Of a stretch of DNA of 63,381 nt, positions 1 to 6,578 are shown in pieces. The notes below the pieces were generated by a model. That model did not search any database. It had not been told where the DNA came from and was given only the letters and a program-made list of their open reading frames with translations. A program made the position numbers and the translations under genes. Origin of the DNA: Phascolarctobacterium_A sp034086985 (lineage in GTDB: Bacteria > Bacillota > Negativicutes > Acidaminococcales > Acidaminococcaceae); contig JAXDZG010000018.1 in assembly GCA_034086985.1 (NCBI GenBank), positions 1 to 63,381 on the forward strand, in the 5' to 3' direction. How positions within the stretch are numbered: position 1 is the stretch's first letter; the number at the start of each line of letters is the position of its first letter.

Positions 1-146
1 CGTATCTTGGCGTTCAGCCAGCGATAGCCGTGCGATGGATACTTCCAATGGTACTCCTGGAACAGCAGGACGTTGCTCAAAAGGCGCTTTTCTTTGCCCG
101 ACGGCTGAGAAAGATGTTTTTTCCAAGCGTAGAAACTGCTCTTTCT
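1..146 (-). mobile_element. IS3-family transposase (OrfB) fragment, cut by the window edge
   Basis: Read on the minus strand leftwards from about 146, one frame stays open to the window edge and gives a peptide with the blocks SSFYAWKKHL, EKRLLSNVLL and HGYRWLNAKIR. These resemble the N-terminal helix-turn-helix linker and start of the integrase core of IS3-type OrfB transposases (family knowledge, not a search). The upstream part of OrfB is missing: the frame begins abruptly where the fic coding sequence ends, at the 11-bp repeat at 141-151. No IS terminal inverted repeat is visible at this junction, so it looks like a recombination join rather than a clean insertion. The rest of the element lies outside the window. 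Confidence 0.6.
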
Positions 147-775
147 ATAGGTATATATTCGAATATCGGCTTCCATTTAGCGAGCATAGCTGTATGCCAT
201 AATCTAGCCATTCTGCCATTACCATCGGTAAATGGATGAATGAATACGAATTCATAATGAAATACGCTGCTGAGGATTAGTGGATGAACCTCGTCTTTAG
301 CAGACTTCATCCATTCAAACAGTTCTCTCATCAACTGAGGAACTATCCTAGCAGGTGGAGCCATGAATATGCACCGCTCTCCGCTGAATACTCCCTCCTC
401 ACTGCTTCTAAATTCTCCTGCTTCATCCACAAGATACCTAGTCATGATGCCATGGTAGTGCTTTAAATCATTGATGCTGTATGGGTCTATTTCAGCTAGC
501 TTCTCATACGCAGCGTAAGCGTTCTTCACTTCCTGTATTTCTTTTTGCTCGCCCAGCACCAGCTTACCATTGATTACGTCCCTCACCTGCCCTAAGGAAA
601 GGGAATTGGCCTCTATCTTCAAGGATGCGTGAATAGATTTAATCCTATTGTTTTTTCTTAGATGCGGCTTATTCTCCAAGCCCTGAACAGCATTAAGCTT
701 ACCTAGCTTTTCAGAAATAGAAGCTACGTACTTTAGTATTGCATTGGTTATCGTAAAGGGTGGCTTATAATCCAT
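77..775 (-). pseudogene. Fic-domain protein, N-terminal part (3' end displaced)
   Basis: Fic enzymes transfer AMP or other phosphate groups from nucleotides onto target proteins. The 232-residue frame carries the full catalytic signature HPFTDGNGRMAR (residues 180-191) and an N-terminal inhibitory-type motif, SLKIEAN, at 51-57 with the conserved Glu-x-Asn pattern. Residues 1 to about 211 (…EYIPIE) are Fic. The last 21 residues come from another frame of the IS3-like fragment and end at a chance stop. The usual C-terminal winged-helix part is absent here and is found on the opposite strand at 3218-3583. The start is the ATG at 775. The catalytic core is complete, so a shortened active protein remains possible. 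Confidence 0.85.
141..151 (+). repeat. Left arm of 11-bp inverted repeat at the fic break point
   Basis: CTTTCTATAGG is the exact reverse complement of CCTATAGAAAG at 3218-3228. In both places it encodes the Pro-Ile-Glu of the Fic protein, and it sits exactly where the N- and C-terminal fic halves end and begin. It is the likely crossover point of an inversion of the 3.07-kb segment between the arms. Confidence 0.8.
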
Positions 776-840
776 GATTTGGCACCTCTATTTTTCTTAC
801 GTACTTTCTTACGTACTTTCTTCCACTATTATACACCAAT

Positions 841-1023
841 TTAGTGATTTTTAATAGTGACACAAGCGGCATTAGTGCAAAAATCAAGTATGGTAGCGAA
901 AATTATTGCTGTGAATAAAAAGTTGTGAGTAAACTCTATTTCCTCAAGAATTTCTTTCTGTGGTATAATGGGTATATAGGAAGCTGACTGCCGGATAGTA
1001 GTCAAAAAAATTTTTTGTGCCAT
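841..1023 (-). CDS. Possible small hydrophobic-tailed protein of tandem unit A
   Basis: This is a 60-residue frame on the minus strand. Its AUG lies six bases after a strong Shine-Dalgarno (complement of CCACCTTT, 1030-1037). Residues about 35-50 are hydrophobic (FLFTAIIFATIL), as in a membrane segment. The 5' leader has a perfect 12-bp stem, and an opposing promoter (TATAAT, 964-969) would make an antisense RNA across the start site. A diverged copy of the first ~38 codons exists 300 bp away, with its start changed to ACG. The arrangement resembles type I toxin loci, but the peptide matches no family I recognise, and translation is unproven. Confidence 0.4.
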   Translation of the reverse strand: MAQKIFLTTIRQSASYIPIIPQKEILEEIEFTHNFLFTAIIFATILDFCTNAACVTIKNH

Positions 1024-1204
1024 CTTTTACCACCTTTACAATGGTACGCTTCCTATATACCCCTGTTTTTTAGCTATGTTTGCTGTAGTCTCGGCTCTGA
1101 CCCTATGGTCACTAGCAAAAACAGGGGTATTTTTATGCCTTAAATTGGGTTTACTGGTGAAAATTTGCGAGAAAAAATTTTTTCAAAAAAATAACTAGGC
1201 CGCA
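900..1204. repeat. Tandem unit A: opposing promoters, structured leader, small ORF
   Basis: This is one of two diverged copies in tandem. Plus strand: extended -10 TGTGGTATAAT (TATAAT 964-969), then a transcript that would cross the anti-Shine-Dalgarno stretch and end at the stem 1059-1070/1117-1128 followed by TATTTTTAT. Minus strand: -35 TTCACC (complement of 1156-1161), 18-bp spacer, -10 CATAAA (complement of 1132-1137), then the same stem, the Shine-Dalgarno and the small ORF. A separate 15-bp perfect inverted repeat links GGGTATATAGGAAGC (970-984) and GCTTCCTATATACCC (1048-1062), so alternative pairings are possible. Confidence 0.6.
1059..1128. ncRNA. Structured RNA element, copy A
   Basis: A perfect 12-bp stem (ACCCCTGTTTTT with AAAAACAGGGGT) encloses an inner hairpin (GACC-CTAT-GGTC) and conserved single-stranded blocks TGCTGTA and TCGG. 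Compared with copy B, both the outer and inner stems differ but keep pairing, so compensatory changes are visible between the two copies. On the plus strand the closing arm is followed by TATTTTTAT, as in a terminator. On the minus strand it would form the start of the leader of the small ORF. Confidence 0.55.
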
Positions 1205-1515
1205 TTCCTGTGCCTACTTCTTGTGCGTAAAGCTTATTTCCAAAGAAAATTTTTTCTGTGATATACTATGCTCAAAGGAAAGGGCTGCCGAAAATGCAAC
1301 GGATCCAAAAAAATAAAAAATTTTTTCCGTGAAAATACCACCTTTCAGCATGGCAGCATACTTCCTTCACAGCCCTGCTTTTTCACTAGTCTGCTGTAAC
1401 GTCGGTGCTGGCGTTATTTGCCACTAGCTAAAGCAGGGCTGTTTTTATACCTAAAATTGGGGATTCTGGTCAAAATTGCGAGGGAATTTTTTCAAAAAAT
1501 AACGCTACACTGATG
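1205..1515. repeat. Tandem unit B: diverged second copy
   Basis: It aligns with unit A over its whole length at an offset of 298-312 bp. Plus-strand promoter TATACT is at 1262-1267. The minus-strand promoter is better than in A: TTGACC (complement of 1468-1473), 18 bp, TATAAA (complement of 1444-1449). The Shine-Dalgarno complement CCACCTTT is at 1338-1345. The small minus-strand frame is recognisable (…EKIF…SQKK…LEISFTHKK) but has ACG (complement of 1328-1330) where unit A has ATG, and it stops before the hydrophobic tail. The coding part therefore looks decayed while the RNA part is kept. Confidence 0.55.
1369..1442. ncRNA. Structured RNA element, copy B
   Basis: A perfect 13-bp stem (ACAGCCCTGCTTT with AAAGCAGGGCTGT) encloses an inner GGC…GCC hairpin and the same TGCTGTA and TCGG blocks as copy A. 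It is followed on the plus strand by TTTTTAT. Sequence differs from A mostly inside the paired arms, and pairing is kept, which supports RNA rather than protein as the conserved product. Confidence 0.55.
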
Positions 1516-1552
1516 TGTTCTTAAAAAATTTTTGCTTGCTTTGAGGAATCTC

Positions 1553-1582
1553 TTGACAGAACACGCTCCAATAATATATGAT
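1553..1582 (+). promoter_or_regulatory. Promoter of the 118-residue orphan gene
   Basis: TTGACA (1553-1558), 18-bp spacer, TATGAT (1577-1582), about 55 bp before the ATG at 1638. Confidence 0.6.
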
Positions 1583-1637
1583 ATAATTGAGGATTTTTAA
1601 CCTAAAATTTCAAAGACCAAAAAAGGGGGATTTTACC

Positions 1638-1994
1638 ATGAGAACTCAGGGTTTTGTTGGAACATTCATTAGCGTTGATAGCTTTTATCGTTACTATTCT
1701 CCGTATGGCTATGGTTCTTGCGACAATATTTTTCCGGAATATGCAAAAGGATCCATCGTAAAAAGTACCCTCAAAAAAATTACGAAGCTGGCTGCTCTTC
1801 CGAAAAATTATTTCAAAGCTAACATGGTGGTCTTCCATAAAAAATTTGGTCGTGTCATTATTAAGTCCATCACTGATATCAGGATATCGGTAATGTTTGA
1901 TGATTGCAGGCTGAAGGTATTAGATAAGCAGACTGTATTGCAAAGTAGGCTGATGCTTAATGAAAAAGATAGCAAAGCTGAGCGAAAAAAATAA
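1638..1994 (+). CDS. Hypothetical protein, 118 residues
   Basis: No family recognised. The start was chosen at the ATG after AAAGGGGG (about 1622-1629). A longer frame from an upstream TTG has no ribosome binding site. The N-terminal half is rich in Tyr, Ser and Gly (YRYYSPYGYGSCDN) and the middle is basic (IVKSTLKKITKLAALPKNYFK). A short beta-like stretch follows (FGRVIIKSITDIRISVMFDD), then a charged tail. There is no signal peptide or membrane segment. It stands alone, with its own promoter, between tandem unit B and the convergent hsdR remnant, whose terminator it shares. The size and basic centre would fit a nucleic-acid-binding protein, but nothing proves this. Confidence 0.6.
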   Translation: MRTQGFVGTFISVDSFYRYYSPYGYGSCDNIFPEYAKGSIVKSTLKKITKLAALPKNYFKANMVVFHKKFGRVIIKSITDIRISVMFDDCRLKVLDKQTVLQSRLMLNEKDSKAERKK

Positions 1995-2030
1995 AAGATG
2001 CCCGCGGCTTTTGGCCGCGAGCTATCTTCT
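1981..2030 (-). terminator. Terminator of the hsdR remnant
   Basis: Stem AAGAT…CGCGGC-TTTTG-GCCGCG…ATCTT (1994-2030). On the minus strand it is followed by TTTTATTTTTTT, so it terminates the leftward gene. It may also act weakly on the convergent gene. Confidence 0.7.
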
Positions 2031-2033
2031 AAG

Positions 2034-3218
2034 TCATCCTACGGCTCTTTCAGCCATAGCATTCTTGCCAAATGAATCTACGATATCAAAAATCTCCATA
2101 ATTTGAGGCATTTCAAACATATCGTACATGGATTTTGGCTTGTCAAAAGGTGCACCATCAAATACATCCTGTGTTTTTACATAGCCATTGGCGCTAACGT
2201 AATCAATTAGTTTTTCCAAGAAAACCATCTGGTTCTGGTTCAGCTTTTGCTTATTACTAAAGCTGGTAAATGCTTCCCTCACGGATTCCTTGTCCATGCC
2301 AGCTGTGGTACGGATAAGTATTCCTAACGGAGTAGCACCAAATTCCTTTTTATAATCATCCTTGCTGCCCAGTTGCTTTAGGAAAACGTTCTGTAGCTCA
2401 TCCAATTCAGCATCGGTGATGGGCTTGTTATGCGTTAGCTTGTAAATGGTCAAGTTATCCTTGTTTTCCTCGATGTAGCGGTTAACCTTTTTCTTGTAAT
2501 TTTCAAAAACAGGATCTACTGGAAGTGGTTGCCCTTCTGATTCACCTGTTATTGGGTCGGTGAGCACGGTTTTAATAATCTTAGGCTTCTTACCATCATG
2601 CAGTAGCTGGATGAGGTCACGCAGTTCTTTTCTTGTGTTTTCAAACACCAATATATCATTTGCGTCCCAGTATTCCTCTGTCTGTACGGCCTTAATTTCA
2701 GGCAGTTTCATCTTAATTTGCGGTATTCCTGCCTTGGCCAGCAGTAAATCCGAAGTTTTAATCAGCTGGTTCTTGGCAAATACGAATGATTTACGCTGCT
2801 CGATGAGTGCTATCATCATTCCGTACATGAAGTTATCAAAGCGCTTGGCGAATTCGTCCTGATCATCATTATAAACCAGCGGAGCTATCTCCTTACATAA
2901 TTCACCTACAGCATCACTGCTAAGGTTGGTGAAAGCTTCCTTCTGGCTGTATTTTTCTACGTATCTACGCTTTAATCGTACAGCTACAGCTTTCTTATTG
3001 AGCGCATTGATTTGGCCAAGGATGGTATCAACAAGCTCGCTTCTGAATGCCTGGTACTTGTCCTCTGCGAAAGCAGCTTCCTGCAGGGCCTTAATCAGTG
3101 TGACTTGCTTAGTGAAGATGAGCTCTGTTAGCGACATTATTTTACCGCCTTCAAAGCCATTCTTGTTGGCCCTAAAAAACTCAAAGTTCAGTCCATAGTC
3201 AAAAATAAGGAAGTACTC
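2034..3218 (-). pseudogene. Type I restriction enzyme HsdR subunit, C-terminal remnant
   Basis: HsdR is the ATP-dependent translocase and nuclease subunit of type I restriction systems, usually about 1,000 residues. Here only about 395 C-terminal codons remain. The frame is open from 3218, where it is cut at the 11-bp repeat, and reads EYFLIFDYGLNFEFFRANK before the first ATG at 3137. The C-terminal part has the EcoEI-type helical domain pattern, including GILIRTTAGMDKESVREAF and LNQNQMVFLEKLIDYV. The nuclease and helicase motor domains are missing, and no hsdM or hsdS is in the window. The 367-residue ORF from 3137 could still be translated, but it cannot be a working restriction subunit. 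Confidence 0.8.
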
Positions 3219-3228
3219 CTATAGAAAG
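3218..3228 (+). repeat. Right arm of 11-bp inverted repeat at the fic break point
   Basis: CCTATAGAAAG is the perfect inverted partner of 141-151. It also marks where the hsdR reading frame is cut: a TAG created by the repeat precedes the hsdR codons. Confidence 0.8.
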
Positions 3229-3583
3229 CCAGATAGAGAAGTTTCAGGAAGAATACTATGATGCTATTTCTAAGTGCCATAGGTCAGGGTCTTCAACCAC
3301 ATTTATTGAGTTCATGTTATCTCAAATAGATAAGATTTTGGATGAAGTATCTGCACAAGTCATTGGTGACCGTCAGCAGTTGCCTGAGCATATACAGAGC
3401 TTGCTTAGTATTATGGAGTATGAAGTAGCCTACACAAGTAAGGCACTTATGGAAAAGCTTGGATTAAACTCCAAGGAAGGCTTTCGTAGGAATTATCTTG
3501 TTCCAGCTATTGAAATGAAGCTAATTAGGATGACCATTCCAGAACAACCACGGAATAGGAATCAAAGGTATATAAAGTGCTAA
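3218..3583 (+). pseudogene. Fic-domain protein, C-terminal part (displaced)
   Basis: The plus-strand frame from 3218 reads PIESQIEKFQEEYYDAI and continues for 121 residues into a winged-helix tail (YEVAYTSKALMEKLGLNSKEGF, then RRNYLVPAIEMKLI). This is the usual C-terminus of Fic proteins and is missing from the N-terminal half at 77-775. It starts at the repeat CCTATAGAAAG, in the same codon phase as in the N-terminal half. Joining the halves there gives 208 + 121 = 329 residues, a normal Fic length. The piece has no start codon or ribosome binding site of its own at the break. An internal ATG at 3314 would give 89 residues. Confidence 0.85.
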
Positions 3584-3690
3584 ATAACCGTATAGTGCTA
3601 CTGTAGTATTATTATCAAAGAATATTTAACTCTAAAATAACAACAAATAATTATAGTTGATGCTATACATTGTTTAGGGAGGGTTATGTT

Positions 3691-3861
3691 ATGACAGATG
3701 AATACTACAACACCGAAGAAGCATGCATACTACTAAAGCTGGGAAGGACTACAGTGTATAAGCTGTTAAAGAGTGGTAAGCTAAAAAGTACCAAAGTAGG
3801 CAGAAGTTATCGTATCCTAGGTCAGGATATAAAGAATTTTATGGCAACCAATGGTAACTGA
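3691..3861 (+). CDS. Excisionase-family helix-turn-helix DNA-binding protein
   Basis: A 56-residue protein with a MerR-like winged-helix pattern: YYNTEEACILLKLGRTTVYKL followed by GKLKSTKVGRSYRILGQDIKNF. This is the typical excisionase/DNA-binding domain that reads a short DNA site and bends DNA or guides an integrase. The start is the ATG after AGGGAGGG (3676-3683). A frame from the TTG at 3670 is longer but would include the ribosome binding site. It lies next to a recombinase-like gene on the opposite strand and is followed by a strong terminator. It may be the directionality factor of a lost element. Confidence 0.75.
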   Translation: MTDEYYNTEEACILLKLGRTTVYKLLKSGKLKSTKVGRSYRILGQDIKNFMATNGN

Positions 3862-3892
3862 TGTAGGGGCAGTGCAGCAATCAAAAATTAAG

Positions 3893-3936
3893 AATATCCA
3901 TCATTCGCAATGCAGTGAATGATGGATATTTTTTTC
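3893..3936 (+). terminator. Intrinsic terminator
   Basis: AATATCCATCATTC pairs with GAATGATGGATATT, followed by TTTTTT. It ends the excisionase-like transcript. Confidence 0.85.
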
Positions 3937-3984
3937 TAGAATGAATAGAGTATAACCACACATGAGTACTTTGAAGTAGATATA

Positions 3985-4920
3985 TTATGGAGTAGCTAGG
4001 CAGGTAATGTTGTATTTGGTGGTTTCAGAGTCTATAATGGAATAGTATTTTTTATCCGAAGGGTCCGGAAAATCCATTTCATATACCTTACCCATCAATT
4101 GTAGACTTCTCACGCTGATAAGGTCATTAGAGTGCTTCTTGTTGTGATTTCTGAGCCAAGTATAAAAACTGTTGGCATGAGGGGCCTTGGCAACTGTTTC
4201 GTTGGGCTTGTAACGGGTTGATATAAAGATATAATCCCCAGTATTTTTAATAGCAGGATGCTTTTTTAGCCATTCATCCTGATAAACCTTGTGCTGTTGC
4301 AGCAGCATTAGGGACAGGTCATCCAGTATCAAGGAAATATTGCTGGCACGATTGGTTATACTTCCCGTTTTGACATTGAAGTCAGACCATTTCAACCTAT
4401 ATATCTTAGCTACTGTTGTATTAGACCTAAGTATAAGAAGGGCCAGAAGTGCATTTTTCACTTTAACAGCAAGCTTCTTTTGCGAGAACAGTTGGTCTAG
4501 GAATCTGTCAAATTCAAATATATCATATATGAATGAGGGAGCATGGATTGGTAGATGTGGGCGTATGCCCCAGCGTACATTATTGCATGGGTTATCCATG
4601 AGGATATTCTTTTCACAAGCGAACTCCAAAATTCTGCGGAGAAGTATCCAAAGGTTGTATATAGTTGACTCAGATAAATGCTCTACATAACAACCACCTT
4701 TAAGCGGTGGAGTTTCTTTGAGTGTGTACAGCCAATCCTCTATCAGGCAGGTGTCCAATTTGTCTAGTCGTGTTGTTCCAAAATATGGAAGAAGGTGATT
4801 GGCTAGTGAAGCTTCTATGCTGGCTTGGGTACTGGCTCTGTAGAGAAAGTATTCGTTGCTTTGCTTGTATAATTTCACTAGTCTATTGAAATTCCGTATA
4901 TTTTTCTTCTTATTTCTCAT
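3985..4920 (-). CDS. Tyrosine-recombinase-like protein with degenerate catalytic motifs
   Basis: A 311-residue protein from the ATG at 4920, which follows AAAGGAAG. A frame from 5040 adds 40 residues without a ribosome binding site. The N-terminal half resembles the SAM-like core-binding domain of phage integrases (HLLPYFGTTRLDKLDTCLIEDWLYTL). The C-terminal half keeps the fold pattern around IYRLKWSDF. However, where active enzymes have Thr-Gly-x-Arg this protein has RSNTT, and the His-x-x-Arg box reads SVRSLQLM. No nucleophile Tyr context is obvious. It is therefore probably inactive as a recombinase, or a DNA-binding relic. Type I restriction loci often carry such integrases to shuffle specificity genes. 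Confidence 0.65.
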   Translation of the reverse strand: MRNKKKNIRNFNRLVKLYKQSNEYFLYRASTQASIEASLANHLLPYFGTTRLDKLDTCLIEDWLYTLKETPPLKGGCYVEHLSESTIYNLWILLRRILEFACEKNILMDNPCNNVRWGIRPHLPIHAPSFIYDIFEFDRFLDQLFSQKKLAVKVKNALLALLILRSNTTVAKIYRLKWSDFNVKTGSITNRASNISLILDDLSLMLLQQHKVYQDEWLKKHPAIKNTGDYIFISTRYKPNETVAKAPHANSFYTWLRNHNKKHSNDLISVRSLQLMGKVYEMDFPDPSDKKYYSIIDSETTKYNITCLATP

Positions 4921-5066
4921 AATGAGAGCTTCCTTTCGAAATATAATTTTGGCATCATTTGATACCATATAATGTATTGTTTTAACAATCAGCACCACAA
5001 TAGGTTCAGTATATCGCCTTAATAAGGATAAATACTTCAACCATCAAAGCTACCTATGGCTTTTGA

Positions 5067-5095
5067 TTGACTGATTTTCATTTTCTCTGTATAAT
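5067..5095 (+). promoter_or_regulatory. Promoter of the DUF1016 nuclease gene
   Basis: TTGACT (5067-5072), 17-bp spacer, TATAAT (5090-5095), about 50 bp before the start codon. Confidence 0.75.
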
Positions 5096-5144
5096 TTTTG
5101 TAGATAGGGCATACTATAGATAAAATTTATTCAGGAGTACTACA

Positions 5145-6203
5145 ATGAGCGATAGAAGTGTTATACAATATGTTAATTCTAACGACCTTTTGAGTGATGC
5201 GAAGGTTATCATAGAGTCTGCTCAGAAAACAGCTTTTGCTGCAGTAAATGTTGCCTTAGTTAATAGAAATTGGCTGCTTGGTAAACGTATAGCTGAAGAA
5301 GAACTAAAAGGTGAGGGCAGGGCAGAATATGGTGCTGAGATTATAAAAAATTTGGCAAAAGAATTGACTGGTGAATATGGGAAAGGTTTTACAAAATCTA
5401 ATCTGTATTCATTCTATAATTTCTACAAAACATACCCTGAGATTTTCCAAGCACTGACTGGAAAATCTACTAGTATTTTATCTTGGACACATTACCTGAT
5501 TTTACTACAAGTAAAAGATAGCAAGGCTCGCTTTTGGTATGAAAATGAGGCTATTAATGAGACATGGAGTACTAGGACACTTCAAAGAAATATAGATTCA
5601 CAATATTACTACCGCATGCTTAGTTCTCAAGTAAAGGAACCTGTTAAGCAGGAAATGGAAAGCTTGACGGAGAAGTACCAGAAGGATAAGCTGGAATTTA
5701 TAAAAAATCCTATGGTTGTAGAGTTTTTAGGGCTTACATCTGATACATCTTTCACAGAAAGCAAGCTGGAGTCTAGCATTATTACCCATCTGCAAAAGTT
5801 TATTATGGAGATGGGCAAGGGTTATGCATTCGTTGCACGACAACAGCATATCCACACAACTAAGCAGGACTATTACATTGATTTAGTATTCTATAATTAT
5901 ATCTTGAAATGCTTCGTGCTAATCGATCTTAAAACGAGCAAGATTACTCATCAGGACGTTGGTCAAATGGATATGTATATCCGTATGTACGATGAGTTAA
6001 AGCGTGGGGAAGGAGATAACCCTACTCTAGGGATTGTTCTGTGTTCCGAAACGGATGAGGACATTGCTAGGTACTCTGTTTTAAGAGGAAATGAGCAGTT
6101 GTTTGCAAGCAAATATAAACTGTACTTACCTAATGAAGAACTTTTGCGTGCTGAGATAGAGTCACAGAAGGCTATTTTCCAGATACAGAATGGTGGTTTT
6201 TAG
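5145..6203 (+). CDS. DUF1016 / YhcG-family PD-(D/E)XK nuclease
   Basis: A 352-residue protein. The N-terminal DUF1016 helical domain (about 15-165) contains the family-like stretch NRNWLLGKRIAEEEL. The C-terminal nuclease domain (about 195-340) has YYIDLVFYN, then VLIDLKTSKI and DVGQMDMY, matching the Asp…(Asp/Glu)-x-Lys…Gln layout of the PD-(D/E)XK fold. The usual VIELK is LIDLK here, a conservative Glu-to-Asp change. Such genes are common beside type I restriction-modification genes and Fic genes and are thought to act in DNA or RNA cleavage. Neighbouring hsdR and fic remnants fit that association. RBS AGGAGT, own promoter and own terminator: it looks intact and independently expressed. Confidence 0.9.
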   Translation: MSDRSVIQYVNSNDLLSDAKVIIESAQKTAFAAVNVALVNRNWLLGKRIAEEELKGEGRAEYGAEIIKNLAKELTGEYGKGFTKSNLYSFYNFYKTYPEIFQALTGKSTSILSWTHYLILLQVKDSKARFWYENEAINETWSTRTLQRNIDSQYYYRMLSSQVKEPVKQEMESLTEKYQKDKLEFIKNPMVVEFLGLTSDTSFTESKLESSIITHLQKFIMEMGKGYAFVARQQHIHTTKQDYYIDLVFYNYILKCFVLIDLKTSKITHQDVGQMDMYIRMYDELKRGEGDNPTLGIVLCSETDEDIARYSVLRGNEQLFASKYKLYLPNEELLRAEIESQKAIFQIQNGGF

Positions 6204-6320
6204 GTGGGGCTAGAGTTCTGAGAGTATTTTCTTTTGTGGTGGCAGCTTTATAATTTGTGTGATTACCACTGCATCTCGTCCAATTTTGAGGATAAGCGCT
6301 TTACCAATTTGCAGTTTAGA

Positions 6321-6357
6321 GGAGAAAATCGGGTTGTACCGATTTTCTCTTTTTTTT
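6321..6357 (+). terminator. Intrinsic terminator
   Basis: AGAAAATCGG pairs with CCGATTTTCT, followed by a long T run (6349-6357). Confidence 0.9.
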
Positions 6358-6431
6358 GCTATAGTTTAAACATACATCTTTTGAAACACAAAAACGTAAT
6401 TTCAGATTATTAAAATATATATAATTATTAT

Positions 6432-6457
6432 GTAATAATTATTACAATAATTATTAC
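6432..6457. promoter_or_regulatory. AT-rich palindromic operator-like repeats
   Basis: GTAATAATTATTAC (6432-6445) is a perfect 14-bp palindrome, followed at once by a second AATAATTATTAC. It lies in the leader of the recombination module and could be a repressor site. No consensus recognised. Confidence 0.4.
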
Positions 6458-6460
6458 CCT

Positions 6461-6530
6461 TCTCTCCCGAAGAGTTTTTTGATGGTGGTTATCAACTCTT
6501 AGGGAGATTTTCTTCTACCAACCATCTAGG
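6461..6530 (+). promoter_or_regulatory. Structured leader of the recombination module
   Basis: Pairings seen: CTCCC (6464-6468) with GGGAG (6502-6506); AAGAGT (6470-6475) with ACTCTT (6495-6500); and an alternative GATGGT (6481-6486) with ACCATC (6521-6526). The last would compete with part of the first structure. The 220-bp gap 6358-6578 holds no other feature I can support. Confidence 0.35.
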
Positions 6531-6578
6531 TGTTGCGGAAGAGAGCGTCAAAAATATATTTTAATAGGAGGCATATAC

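Noticed and set aside
1338..1345. Translation of a plus-strand mini-ORF (MAAYFLHSPAF…) in unit B
   Set aside because: The matching frame in unit A stops after ten codons, and the sequence before the ATG is the complement of a Shine-Dalgarno, so it cannot recruit ribosomes.
900..1515. Retron or CRISPR-tracr interpretation of the tandem structured units
   Set aside because: No reverse transcriptase, cas gene or repeat-spacer array is near. Two opposing promoters and a Shine-Dalgarno inside each unit fit an antisense-controlled gene better.
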